Of a stretch of 64,000 nucleotides of DNA, positions 1-7,228 are shown piece after piece. The notes under the pieces are model-generated. The model saw only the letters and a list, made by a program, of their open reading frames with translations. It did not search any database and had not been told where the DNA came from. Origin of the DNA: Streptomyces sp. NBC_01214 (GTDB lineage Bacteria; Actinomycetota; Actinomycetes; Streptomycetales; Streptomycetaceae); NCBI RefSeq assembly GCF_026340975.1, contig NZ_JAPEOS010000002.1, positions 1,010,501 to 1,074,500 on the forward strand, read 5' to 3'. Every line of letters begins with the position of its first letter. Position 1 is the first letter of the stretch. The translations under genes and the position numbers were made by a program.

Positions 1-2
1 CC

Positions 3-488
3 GCCCCCGGTGCGGCGGACCCCGCCGGGGAGGTCCCGACCGCGGCGCACCCCGCCGCGCCCGTGGCCGACGTACCCGAAGCCGAACCGGAGGCGGAGCC
101 GCACACCCACGCCCCGGCCGAGGGCAACTGGCTCCCCCGCCAGGGCAGCCACCCGGCCGACCAGGCGGAGGGCGAAGGCGCCGTCACCGACAAGGGCCTG
201 CCCAAGCGGACCCCGCGCACCGTCCCCGCCAAGCGTGCGGCCCGTGACGACGTACGGTCCGAGCCGCCACGCCGGGTCGACGCCGAGGAGCTGCGGCGCC
301 GGCTCGGAGGCTTCTACCAGGGAGCCCAGGACGGACGGCGCGTCGTCGCCGCCGAACTCGCCCAGGACCAGGGGCCCGACCACGCCCCTGACCCGGCGCT
401 CGACCAGGCCCTCGACCAGGGGCCGACGGAGCGGCAGGGCCAGAGCAAGACCGACCGGGGGGACACCGCACAGGAGGCACGCACATGA
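3..488 (+). CDS. cvnA: Conservon sensor histidine kinase CvnA, C-terminal end only
   Basis: Only the last ~160 codons are in the window; the reading frame is open from the left edge. The visible part is a low-complexity Pro/Glu/Ala-rich tail, followed by basic segments (GLPKRTPR, RRLGGFYQGAQDGRR) typical of the C-termini of nitrate/sensor-type kinases in Streptomyces cvn operons. No kinase motif (HATPase boxes) is inside the window, so the assignment rests on the tail and on the next three genes, which are exactly cvnB-cvnC-cvnD. Its TGA overlaps the ATG of the Roadblock gene (ATGA at 485-488), which implies translational coupling. In known conservons the membrane kinase-like protein associates with the B, C and D products in a G-protein-like complex. 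Confidence 0.8.
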   Translation, partial: APGAADPAGEVPTAAHPAAPVADVPEAEPEAEPHTHAPAEGNWLPRQGSHPADQAEGEGAVTDKGLPKRTPRTVPAKRAARDDVRSEPPRRVDAEELRRRLGGFYQGAQDGRRVVAAELAQDQGPDHAPDPALDQALDQGPTERQGQSKTDRGDTAQEART

Positions 489-970
489 CCGCGCCCAGTA
501 CGTACGGACTGAGCACTCAGGCCCGCAACCTGCAGTGGCTGCTGACCGACCTGGTCGAGGAGGTGCCCGGCGTCAACTCCGTCGCCGTCGTCTCCTCGGA
601 CGGACTGCTGCTCCTGTCCTCCGACCCGGGTGCGGGCGCGGCCGAACCGGCCGACCGGCCGCGGCCCAGGGGCCCGCGCGGCGCGTCCGCCGACCTCGCC
701 ACCATCGTCTCCGGCCTCGGCAGCCTCACCACCGGCGCCGCCGCCCTCATGGAGTGCGGCTCGGTCAAGCAGACCATGGTGGCGATGGAGCACGGCTCGG
801 TCTTCGTCATGGCGATCAGCGACGGCTCACTGTTGGGCGTGCACGCCACCCCCGATTGCGACATGAGCGTCGTCGCGTACCACATGGCCCTGTTCGTCGG
901 CCGCGCCGGCCACGTCCTGACCCCCGAAGTCCGCAGCGAGCTGCGCCAGTCGATGGAGAACACCCCGTGA
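485..970 (+). CDS. cvnB: Roadblock/LC7 domain protein CvnB
   Basis: 161 aa. The sequence from LQWLLTDLVEEVPGVNSVAV through the DGLLLLSS strand and the later VKQTMVAMEHGSVFVMAISD segment is the Roadblock/LC7 fold used as a regulator or partner of small Ras-like GTPases. A short Pro/Arg-rich insert (about residues 52-66) interrupts the early part of the domain. Second gene of the conservon: it overlaps the kinase by ATGA and the DUF742 gene by GTGA (967-970). Expected to be cytoplasmic and to bind the CvnD GTPase as in other conservons; that role is family knowledge, not visible here. Confidence 0.92.
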   Translation: MTAPSTYGLSTQARNLQWLLTDLVEEVPGVNSVAVVSSDGLLLLSSDPGAGAAEPADRPRPRGPRGASADLATIVSGLGSLTTGAAALMECGSVKQTMVAMEHGSVFVMAISDGSLLGVHATPDCDMSVVAYHMALFVGRAGHVLTPEVRSELRQSMENTP

Positions 971-1356
971 GGAGTACGGCCTCCGAGCGGCTGCCGATAC
1001 GCGGCGCCGACCGCCGCCCCGCCCGCGTCCGCCCGTACTCCCTCACGGGCGGCCGCACCCGCTTCACGCAGGTCCTGCACGTGGAAACGTTCGTCGCCAC
1101 CCTGGACACGAAGGTCTCCGAGCCGCAGAAGCCCGACCGCATGCCCGAGATGCCGGCCATCGTCGAGGTCTGCCGCCGCATGCGGACGATCGCCGAGATA
1201 GCCGCGCTACTGAAGCTCCCGCTCGGCGTGGTCCGGGTGCTGGTCAGCGACCTCGCCGACCAGGGACGGGTCCGCGTCTACGCAACGGGCCACGGCAGCG
1301 GCCGTCCCGAACGCGCGCTGCTGGAAAGGGTGCTCAGTGGTCTTCGCCGTCTCTGA
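967..1356 (+). CDS. cvnC: DUF742 winged-helix protein CvnC
   Basis: 129 aa from a GTG that overlaps the previous stop (GTGA). The motifs RPYSLTGGRT and FVATLD near the N-terminus, then a helix-turn-helix-like segment (IAEIAALLKLPLGVVRVLVSDLADQGRVRV), are the DUF742 signature. Members act with the GTPase and Roadblock protein of conservons; whether this one binds DNA is unknown. The gene runs 20 nt into the GTPase gene, so the four cvn genes form one transcript. A longer open frame extends upstream to position 10, but it overlaps the other cvn genes out of frame and is a shadow. Confidence 0.9.
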   Translation: MRSTASERLPIRGADRRPARVRPYSLTGGRTRFTQVLHVETFVATLDTKVSEPQKPDRMPEMPAIVEVCRRMRTIAEIAALLKLPLGVVRVLVSDLADQGRVRVYATGHGSGRPERALLERVLSGLRRL

Positions 1357-1969
1357 CAATCCGGTGTCCCTGCCGCAGTCGGACGACGAGCCGGCCCAGC
1401 CCTGGCAGTACGACCGCTCCCGCGCACCCGTCGCCGTCAAGGTGCTGGTCGCGGGCGGTTTCGGCGTCGGGAAGACCACCTTCGTCTCCTCCGTCTCCGA
1501 GATCACCCCGCTGCGTACCGAGGCGGTGATGACCCAGGCGAGCGCCCCGACCGACGACCTGTCCGGCACCCCCGACAAGAACACCACCACCGTCGCCATG
1601 GACTTCGGCCGCGTCACCCTCGACGACGACCTCGTCCTCTACGTGTACGGGACCCCCGGCCAGAAGCGGTTCTGGTTCATGTGGGACGACCTGGTGCGCG
1701 GCGCCATCGGCGGTCTCGTCCTCGCCGACACCCGCCGCCTGCGCGACTGCTTCCCGGCCCTCGACTACTTCGAGACCTGCGGGCTCCCGTACGCCGTCGC
1801 CGTCAACCACTTCGACGGCTCGCAGTCGTACGAGCCCGAGGACGTGCGCGAGGCGCTCAGCGTCCCGCCCCACGTACCCGTCGTGATCATGGACGCGCGG
1901 CGCCGCGACACGGTGGTCGAATCCCTCCTCGCCCTGGTGGGCCACGCCCTCGACACCACCCCCGAATAG
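1337..1969 (+). CDS. cvnD: Ras/MglA-like GTPase CvnD
   Basis: 210 aa, GTG start inside cvnC. The P-loop GGFGVGKTT lies at residues 40-48, the switch-II-like YGTPGQKRF follows a DDDLVLYV strand, and VAVNHFDG corresponds to the NKxD base-recognition region with H in place of K. This matches the CvnD/DUF4007-type small GTPases of conservons. It should bind and hydrolyse GTP and interact with CvnB/CvnC at the membrane kinase. The following monooxygenase gene starts 26 nt downstream and is probably cotranscribed. Confidence 0.93.
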   Translation: MVFAVSDNPVSLPQSDDEPAQPWQYDRSRAPVAVKVLVAGGFGVGKTTFVSSVSEITPLRTEAVMTQASAPTDDLSGTPDKNTTTVAMDFGRVTLDDDLVLYVYGTPGQKRFWFMWDDLVRGAIGGLVLADTRRLRDCFPALDYFETCGLPYAVAVNHFDGSQSYEPEDVREALSVPPHVPVVIMDARRRDTVVESLLALVGHALDTTPE

Positions 1970-1995
1970 AGCACCCCGAACGGAGAGCGTGAGAG

Positions 1996-3288
1996 ATGCG
2001 CAAGATACTTGTCGTGGGAGCCGGTCAGTCCGGTCTCCAGCTCGCCCTCGGACTCCAGTCGAAGGGGTACGAGGTCACCCTCATGTCCAACCGGACGGCG
2101 GACGAGATCCGCACCGGGCGGGTGATGTCCACCCAGTGCATGTTCGACACGGCCCTACAGCACGAGCGCGACCTCCAGATCAACTTCTGGGAGCAGCAGG
2201 CCCCGAAGATCGAGGGCCTCGGCGTCTCCGTCGCCACCCCCGACGCCGGCCGCGCCATCGACTGGCTCGGCAGGCTCAAGGGGTACGCGCAGTCCGTCGA
2301 CCAGCGCGTGAAGATGGCCGGCTGGCTCGACACGTTCGTGCAGCGGGGCGGGCAGCTCGTCATCCACGGCGCCTCGGTCGCCGACCTCGACTTCTTCTCC
2401 CGCACGTACGACCTGGTGCTGGTCGCCGCCGGCAAGGGCGAGCTCGTCTCGATGTTCGGGCGGGACGCGGCGCGTTCCCCGTACGACGCCCCGCAGCGCG
2501 CGCTGGCCGTCGCCTACGTGCACGGCCTGGGCCCGCGCCCGGAGCACCCGGAGACCGAAGCGGTCCGCTGCAACCTGGTCCCGGGCGTCGGCGAGCTGTT
2601 CGTCATGCCCACCCTGACCACCTCGGGCCGGGCGGACATCCTGTTCTGGGAGGGCATCCCGGGCGGTCCGCTGGACGTCTTCAACGGCGTCAAGGACCCG
2701 GCGGAGCACCTGGCGCTCACGCTGGAGCTGATGGAGAAGTTCGTGCCGTGGGAGTACTCCCGGGCGACGAAGGTGGAGCTGACGGACGCGGGCGCCACGC
2801 TCGCCGGGCGCTACGCGCCGATCGTCCGCAACCCGATCGGACGTCTCCCCGGCGGAGGCCTGGTGCTGGGCGTCGCGGACGTGGTCGTCGCGAACGACCC
2901 GATCACCGGTCAGGGCTCGAACTCGGCCGCGAAGTGCGCCGCCTCGTACCTGTCGTCGATCCTGATGCACGGGGACAAGCCGTTCGACGAGGCCTGGATG
3001 AAGGCCACCTTCGACAAGTACTGGTTCACCACGGGCAAGCCGGTGACCCAGTGGACGAACGCGATGCTGGGCGTCCCGCCGGAGCACGTACTGAACCTGA
3101 TCGGCGCGGCCGGGCAGCTCCAGCCGGTGGCGAATCGATTCGCCAACGGCTTCGACAACCCGGCCGACTTCGACGCGTACTTCTACGACCCCGAGGACAC
3201 CGCCGACTACCTGGCGGAGGTCGCGGCGTCGGCGGCGTCCGTGGCGTCGTCGGTGTCCGCGGCGTCCGGGGCTTCCTCGGCGGAGTAG
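1996..3288 (+). CDS. Styrene/indole monooxygenase-type FAD oxidoreductase
   Basis: 430 aa. The N-terminal dinucleotide-binding motif VGAGQSGLQLALGLQ (GxGxxG at residues 8-13), the TRADILFWEGIPGGP-like central region, and the GVADVVVANDPITGQGSNSA segment near residue 300 are typical of StyA-like two-component flavin monooxygenases. Such enzymes need a separate flavin reductase, which is not in the window. It sits directly after cvnD, in the slot where several Streptomyces conservons carry cytochrome P450 genes. RBS GGAGAG precedes the ATG. The C-terminal ~30 residues are an Ala/Ser/Val-rich tail whose DNA overlaps the convergent NlpC/P60 gene by 82 bp. Substrate unknown. Confidence 0.85.
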   Translation: MRKILVVGAGQSGLQLALGLQSKGYEVTLMSNRTADEIRTGRVMSTQCMFDTALQHERDLQINFWEQQAPKIEGLGVSVATPDAGRAIDWLGRLKGYAQSVDQRVKMAGWLDTFVQRGGQLVIHGASVADLDFFSRTYDLVLVAAGKGELVSMFGRDAARSPYDAPQRALAVAYVHGLGPRPEHPETEAVRCNLVPGVGELFVMPTLTTSGRADILFWEGIPGGPLDVFNGVKDPAEHLALTLELMEKFVPWEYSRATKVELTDAGATLAGRYAPIVRNPIGRLPGGGLVLGVADVVVANDPITGQGSNSAAKCAASYLSSILMHGDKPFDEAWMKATFDKYWFTTGKPVTQWTNAMLGVPPEHVLNLIGAAGQLQPVANRFANGFDNPADFDAYFYDPEDTADYLAEVAASAASVASSVSAASGASSAE

Positions 3289-4427
3289 CCGGCATCGGCC
3301 CCCGCCCCGCCCGTCGCCGCCTTGGGCAGCTTGGGCAGCTCGGGCAGTTCGGGCGGGGTGAACTCCGCGAGCGGCGCGCCGTCCGGGTCCGGCCGGACGG
3401 CGCCCAGCAGCGGGTTCGCGGCGATCGGCGACACCTTGACCAGGGCCCCCGGCCGCGGCGCCTGGATCACCTTGCCGTCGCCGACGTACAGGCCCACATG
3501 GGTGGCCTTGGGGAAGTAGACCACCAGGTCCCCGGGGCGCAGCCGGTTCAGCGGCACCTTCGGCAGCTGGGCCCACTGCTCCTGACTCGTTCGCGGGATG
3601 GTGCGCCCCGCGTGCGCCCAGGCCTGCGAGGTCAGCCCGGAGCAGTCGAAGGCCCCCGGCCCCTCGGCGCCCCAGACGTACGGCTTGCCGATCTGGGCCG
3701 CCGCGTAGGTGAGGGCGGCGCCACCGGCCGCCGTGGGGGTGCCCGTACGGGCGGGCAGCCGGCCCGAACCGACCAGGTCCCGCTGCGCGGCGGCGGTGTT
3801 CTCGGCCTCCTGCGCGCCGAGCCGGTCGAGCTGGTCCGGGGTCAGGGCGGCGAGCAGCCGCTCGACCTCCTTGAGCTGCGCCGCGACCTCGTCCTTGTGG
3901 AGCTTCTGCTGCGCGGCCAGGGCCTGCCGGGTGTCCAGGGCCTCGCGGGCCCGGACGGCGAGCGCGTCGGCCTTCTTCTCGCCCCGGGCGAGCCGGGCCA
4001 GTACGCCCGCCCGCCGGGCGCCCTCGCGGGCGGCGAGCCGGTGTTGGTCCAGGGCGGCCTGCGGGTTCCCGGCGAGCAGCATCCGTGCGTACGGGGACAG
4101 CCCTTGGCCGCCCTGGTACTGCTCCCGGGCGAGCCGTCCGGCGAGGGCCCGCGCGGAGTCGAGCGCCGTACGGGCCTTGCCGAGTTCGGTGGCGCGCCGC
4201 CGCTCCTCGGCTTGGCCGGCCCGGAGGGCCACGTCGGTGGCGTTGTAGGCCTCGCTGGCCTCCTCGGCCTTCTGGTACAGGCCCTGTAGGCGGGTGAGCA
4301 GCACCCCGACGGACTCCCCCTCGGGAACCCCCGGCTCGGCCCCGGCCCCGGGAACCGGCCCGGCGACGACGAGCAGTGCGGCGACGCAGACGGCGCGAAG
4401 CGGTCGACATGACGGCCGATGTGACAT
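3207..4427 (-). CDS. Secreted NlpC/P60 peptidoglycan hydrolase
   Basis: 406 aa. A signal peptide (basic n-region, hydrophobic VCVAALLVVAGPVPGAGA) is followed by a long Ala/Arg/Leu/Gln-rich coiled coil (about residues 45-215). The C-terminal NlpC/P60 domain (about residues 240-350) has nucleophile Cys262 in FDCSGL and the catalytic His310 in THVGLYVGDG. Such enzymes cleave peptide stems of the cell wall, usually between D-Glu and DAP. The Shine-Dalgarno is unusually long: GGAGGTGATCC, an 11-nt perfect match to the anti-SD end of 16S rRNA, 1-2 nt before the ATG. The last 82 bp overlap the 3' end of the convergent flavin monooxygenase gene, so the last ~27 residues (Asp/Ala/Thr-rich) are antisense to another CDS. 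Confidence 0.92.
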   Translation of the reverse strand: MSHRPSCRPLRAVCVAALLVVAGPVPGAGAEPGVPEGESVGVLLTRLQGLYQKAEEASEAYNATDVALRAGQAEERRRATELGKARTALDSARALAGRLAREQYQGGQGLSPYARMLLAGNPQAALDQHRLAAREGARRAGVLARLARGEKKADALAVRAREALDTRQALAAQQKLHKDEVAAQLKEVERLLAALTPDQLDRLGAQEAENTAAAQRDLVGSGRLPARTGTPTAAGGAALTYAAAQIGKPYVWGAEGPGAFDCSGLTSQAWAHAGRTIPRTSQEQWAQLPKVPLNRLRPGDLVVYFPKATHVGLYVGDGKVIQAPRPGALVKVSPIAANPLLGAVRPDPDGAPLAEFTPPELPELPKLPKAATGGAGADAGYSAEEAPDAADTDDATDAADAATSAR

Positions 4428-4515
4428 GGGATCACCTCCGAGGCGGCCGATGCTGCCACGCCCGGTATGACAAATCCCCCTGCGGAGTCGGCCGGTCGCC
4501 GGACCTCACCCGGTT

Positions 4516-4555
4516 GGGGGTGGGGTGGGGCGGGGTGGGGTGGGGGCTTCGGGGG
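4516..4555 (+). other. G-quadruplex-like G-run array
   Basis: Seven G-runs of 4-5 bases, the first six separated by single T or C bases and the last by CTTC, lie on the + strand about 90-130 bp upstream of the NlpC/P60 start. One-base loops are the most favourable geometry for an intramolecular quadruplex. Function is not known; it could affect transcription of the leftward gene or replication. Confidence 0.55.
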
Positions 4556-4576
4556 CGGGAGCCTCTCGGGGGGCAT

Positions 4577-4792
4577 CAGGGATGGGTATGGGGGTTTCCC
4601 GTCAGTCTCATCGTCCCTCCGGTTCGGGCCGGTCCCTCAAGGGCGCTCCTTCGTCGCGTCGCTTCGCGATGGCCTCCGGCCACCCTTGACCGACCGTCCC
4701 GCCCCGGAGAACCGAAGACCGCCGGGAACCCCCCAAAAGAACGGGCCGGGCTTTCCTTTCCAGGGACGGGCGGTCGGAGACACCCATCCCTG
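4577..4792. other. Possible structured RNA or degenerate mobile remnant (nested inverted repeats)
   Basis: CAGGGATGGGT at 4577-4587 is repeated in inverted form at 4782-4792, enclosing about 194 bp. Inside are TCAAGGG (4637-4643) paired with CCCTTGA (4683-4689), a TCGCG/CGCGA hairpin in that loop, a GGCC-TCC-GGCC hairpin (4671-4681), and CCGACCGTCCC (4690-4700) partly complementary to GGGACGGGCGGTCGG (4763-4777). The nesting suggests a multibranched fold. I cannot decide between a small RNA, a leader and a dead insertion. Confidence 0.35.
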
Positions 4793-4979
4793 TCGGGCGC
4801 GAACAGCCAGCCACGACCGAGAGACGGGCCCATCCAGGCCCGGGCCCCGGGTCGGGGGAGCGCGGCCGATCGCTACACGCTTTTTGTCCTTTAGCGTCCG
4901 ACGGCCGTCCGGGGTGAGAGCTCGCTGACCCGCATCCACGACGAAATTGCCGCTGTCCCCAGCTTCTTCACCCAGGTCA

Positions 4980-5017
4980 CCCGTCAGGCGCTTCCCAACC
5001 CGTCAGGTGCTTCCCAA
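4980..5017. repeat. Tandem 19-bp direct repeat
   Basis: CCCGTCAGGCGCTTCCCAA (4980-4998) is followed at once by CCCGTCAGGTGCTTCCCAA (4999-5017), one mismatch in 19. It lies about 100 bp upstream of the DUF1330 start, a place where paired regulator sites are common. Confidence 0.7.
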
Positions 5018-5030
5018 GAGGAGTGCCTCC

Positions 5031-5047
5031 ATTACCTCCGGGGTAAT
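5031..5047. promoter_or_regulatory. Palindromic operator candidate ATTACC-N5-GGTAAT
   Basis: ATTACCTCCGGGGTAAT is an inverted repeat with 6-bp arms and a 5-bp spacer, 68 bp before the DUF1330 start. It is AT-rich against a GC-rich background, which makes chance less likely. The regulator is not identifiable. Confidence 0.45.
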
Positions 5048-5114
5048 CGCACCGCCCAAGGGCCCTCAGCTACGTTCTCTCGGTCATCACGCACCCCAGG
5101 AACGAAGGAGCCCC

Positions 5115-5480
5115 GTGGTGCCTGCTTACGGCTTCGCCCATCTCCGCAGCCGCCGGAACCACTCCGACGTCATCGAGTACCTGGAGAGGATCCAGGCGAC
5201 TCTCGACCCCTTCGCCGGCCGCTTCGTCATCCACGGCCCGCCGGCCGAAGTCGTAGAGGGGAGTTGGCCCGGCAGCATGGTGCTGATCGAGTTCCCCAGT
5301 CTGACCGAAGCCCGTGCCTGGTACGACTCTCCCGCCTACCGGAGCATCCTGCACCTGCGCACCGACCACATCGAAGGCGACCTGCTGCTGATCGAAGGTG
5401 TCGGGCCGAACTACCACCCGGCCGAACGAGCTCGCAAGCTACAAGAAACAGCTGGTCGAGCCCGCCGGTCGAGCACATAG
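5115..5480 (+). CDS. DUF1330 family protein
   Basis: 121 aa. DUF1330 proteins are small dimeric alpha+beta-barrel (ferredoxin-like) proteins of unknown function. The visible signature is the HLRSRRNHSDVIEYLERIQATL start, FVIHGPPAEVVEG, and MVLIEFPSLTEARAWYDSPAY followed by LLLIEGV. A longer frame exists upstream, but GTG at 5115 (or 5118) follows GAAGGAG by 4-7 nt and matches the usual family start. The upstream region contains a tandem repeat and a palindrome that may regulate it. Confidence 0.85.
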   Translation: MVPAYGFAHLRSRRNHSDVIEYLERIQATLDPFAGRFVIHGPPAEVVEGSWPGSMVLIEFPSLTEARAWYDSPAYRSILHLRTDHIEGDLLLIEGVGPNYHPAERARKLQETAGRARRSST

Positions 5481-5670
5481 TCCGGCAGTCGTTGGAAGCA
5501 GAACCCCGTTGATCGCGCTCACGGAAGAATTCACGTATTCCGAGGGAACGTTTTGCTGGGACGGCTCCTCACCAGGTCGACGGAATCCTCTCGCCGACGT
5601 AGGAGAACCCGTGCCGTACCGGCCCCCCGCCCCGGTCGCGGAGCCCCGGCCCCGGAGCCGCGGGCTTGCG

Positions 5671-6594
5671 TCATCTCGACGCGCGGCGCGTCTTGCGGAT
5701 CTCGCGGTTGATCGCCCAGGCGTCGGCGACCGGGCCCAGGTGGGCGAGCTTGTCGGGGTTGACCACCGAGCGGATGGTCCGGATCCGGCCGTCGAGCATC
5801 TCGAAGGCCAGGACGTGGAGCACCTTGCCGTCGGGGGTGCGGACGATCGCGCCCGGCTCGCCGTTCACGTCGTGGGGCTCGGACGTCACGCCGATCCGCA
5901 GCAGTTGGGGGAAGACCGAGGCGAGCAGACGGGCCACGTTCTCCGCGCCGGTGATGGCCCTGGCCAGCTGCGGGGCCTTGCCGCCGCCGTCCCCGACCAG
6001 TTGGACGTCGGCCGCGAGCAGCTGCTGCAGTCCGCCGACGTCGCCGTCCTTCATCGCGTCCAGGAACCGCGTCGCCAGTTCCCGTCGTTCCTCGCGGTCC
6101 GCCTGGAACCGCGGCTGCCCGGCCGCCATGTGCTGCCGCGCCCGTACCAGCAGCTGTCGGCAGGCGGCCTCGGACCGGCCCACCGCGGTGGCGACCTCGT
6201 CGAAGCCGAAGGCGAAGACCTCCCGCAGGACGAACACCGAGCGCTCCAGCGGGCTGAGCCGCTCCAGGAGCAGCAGCGCGGCCATCGACACCGAGTCCGC
6301 CAGCTCCACCGACCGGGCCGGGTCGGTGTACGGATCGTCGAGCAGGGGCTCGGGGAACCACGGCCCGACGTACTCCTCGCGCCGCACCCGCGCGGAACGC
6401 AGTACGTCGATCGACAGCCGGGTCACCGTCGTCGACAGGAAGGCCTTGGTGGACGCGGGCCGGGTCGCCGAGGCGTCGAAACGCAGCCAGGTCTCCTGCA
6501 CCGCGTCCTCGGCCTCGCTCACACTGCCCAGAATCCGGTACGCGATCGAGAACAGCAGCGACCGCAGATCTTCGAACTCCTCGACCTTGCTCAT
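5671..6594 (-). CDS. ECF41-type RNA polymerase sigma factor (SigJ-like)
   Basis: 307 aa. Sigma region 2 is seen in FEDLRSLLFSIAYRILGSVS and AEDAVQETWLRF; region 4 in LSPLERSVFVLREVFAFGFD with the following AVGRSEAACRQLLVRARQH. The C-terminal SnoaL-like extension (about residues 180-300) carries DGGGK and NPDKL, the two motifs that define ECF41 sigma factors and in that family control activity without a separate anti-sigma factor. Start at 6594 has GGGAGGAG upstream. The adjacent carboxymuconolactone decarboxylase gene is the usual ECF41 partner and carries an ECF41 promoter (7188-7214). Trigger signal unknown. Confidence 0.93.
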   Translation of the reverse strand: MSKVEEFEDLRSLLFSIAYRILGSVSEAEDAVQETWLRFDASATRPASTKAFLSTTVTRLSIDVLRSARVRREEYVGPWFPEPLLDDPYTDPARSVELADSVSMAALLLLERLSPLERSVFVLREVFAFGFDEVATAVGRSEAACRQLLVRARQHMAAGQPRFQADREERRELATRFLDAMKDGDVGGLQQLLAADVQLVGDGGGKAPQLARAITGAENVARLLASVFPQLLRIGVTSEPHDVNGEPGAIVRTPDGKVLHVLAFEMLDGRIRTIRSVVNPDKLAHLGPVADAWAINREIRKTRRASR

Positions 6595-6671
6595 GCGGCT
6601 CTCCTCCCCCGGACGGTCTTGAACGATCATCAAGGTGGCGCGCGGGGGAGGGCAAGCCTTTGCCGGACCGC

Positions 6672-7145
6672 TCAGCGGAACTGCCCCGCCACGTAGGTGC
6701 CGGCCGGCTGCTGGGTGATCACGTTGATCCGGTTCGCCAGGTTCATGAGGGCGATCAGCAGCACCAGGGCGTTGAGTTCCTCCTCGTCGTAGTGCTTGGC
6801 GGCCCGTGCCCACACCTCGTCGGCCACTCCGCCGGCCCCGTCCGCGGTCCGGGTCCCTTCCTCCGCCAGTTCCAGCGCGGCGCGCTCGGCGTCGGTGAAG
6901 ACCGTGGCCTCCCGCCACGCCGCCACCAGGTGCAGCCGTACCGGGGTCTCGCCGGCGGCGGTGGCCTCCTTGGTGTGCATGTCGATGCAGACGGCGCAGC
7001 CGTTGATCTGGCTCACCCGCAGCGACACCAGCTCCTGGGTCGCGGCGGGCAGCGGCGAGTCCTTGATCACCTTGCCCGCCGACATGAGGTGCTTGAGGGC
7101 CTTCCCGGTGGTCGGGCCGGCGAAGAGGTTCAGTCGCGCGTCCAT
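6672..7145 (-). CDS. Carboxymuconolactone decarboxylase/AhpD-like protein
   Basis: 157 aa. The motif NGCAVCIDMHTKEA is the CxxC-x3-H active site of the AhpD/CMD fold, used for thiol peroxidase-linked redox chemistry or decarboxylation. The surrounding helices (LVSLRVSQIN, WREATVFTDAERAALEL, NALVLLIALMNLANRINV) fit the family at full length. It is transcribed toward the ECF41 sigma gene, 77 bp away. Its promoter matches the ECF41 consensus exactly, so it is very probably the main target of that sigma factor. Confidence 0.93.
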   Translation of the reverse strand: MDARLNLFAGPTTGKALKHLMSAGKVIKDSPLPAATQELVSLRVSQINGCAVCIDMHTKEATAAGETPVRLHLVAAWREATVFTDAERAALELAEEGTRTADGAGGVADEVWARAAKHYDEEELNALVLLIALMNLANRINVITQQPAGTYVAGQFR

Positions 7146-7187
7146 GGTGTGCTCCTCGGTGGTCGTCGTCGTTGGCTACGTCCCTGA

Positions 7188-7214
7188 GACGAGGCAGCCC
7201 GACCGCCTGTGACA
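7188..7214 (-). promoter_or_regulatory. ECF41 sigma promoter
   Basis: Read on the minus strand: TGTCACA (7214-7208), 16 bp, then CGTC (7191-7188), 42 bp before the ATG of the carboxymuconolactone decarboxylase gene. This equals the published ECF41 consensus TGTCACA-N16-CGTC in both boxes and spacing. The sigma gene itself has no such sequence in its short upstream gap, so it may rely on read-through. Confidence 0.88.
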
Positions 7215-7228
7215 CGGGTGCGTGTGAC

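Larger units (their letters stand above)
4428..5114. other. Non-coding stretch with G-rich run and nested inverted repeats
   Basis: No open frame here looks like a protein: the candidates are compositionally odd and overlap each other. The stretch holds, in order, a G-quadruplex-like run (4516-4555), an inverted-repeat region (4577-4792), a tandem 19-bp repeat (4980-5017) and a 17-bp palindrome (5031-5047) in front of the DUF1330 gene. It separates the leftward NlpC/P60 gene from the rightward DUF1330 gene, so both promoters should lie in it. Confidence 0.6.

Noticed and set aside
4376..4939. Several 65-170-residue open frames upstream of the DUF1330 gene
   Set aside because: They overlap each other on both strands, have no ribosome sites, and run through the G-rich and inverted-repeat region.
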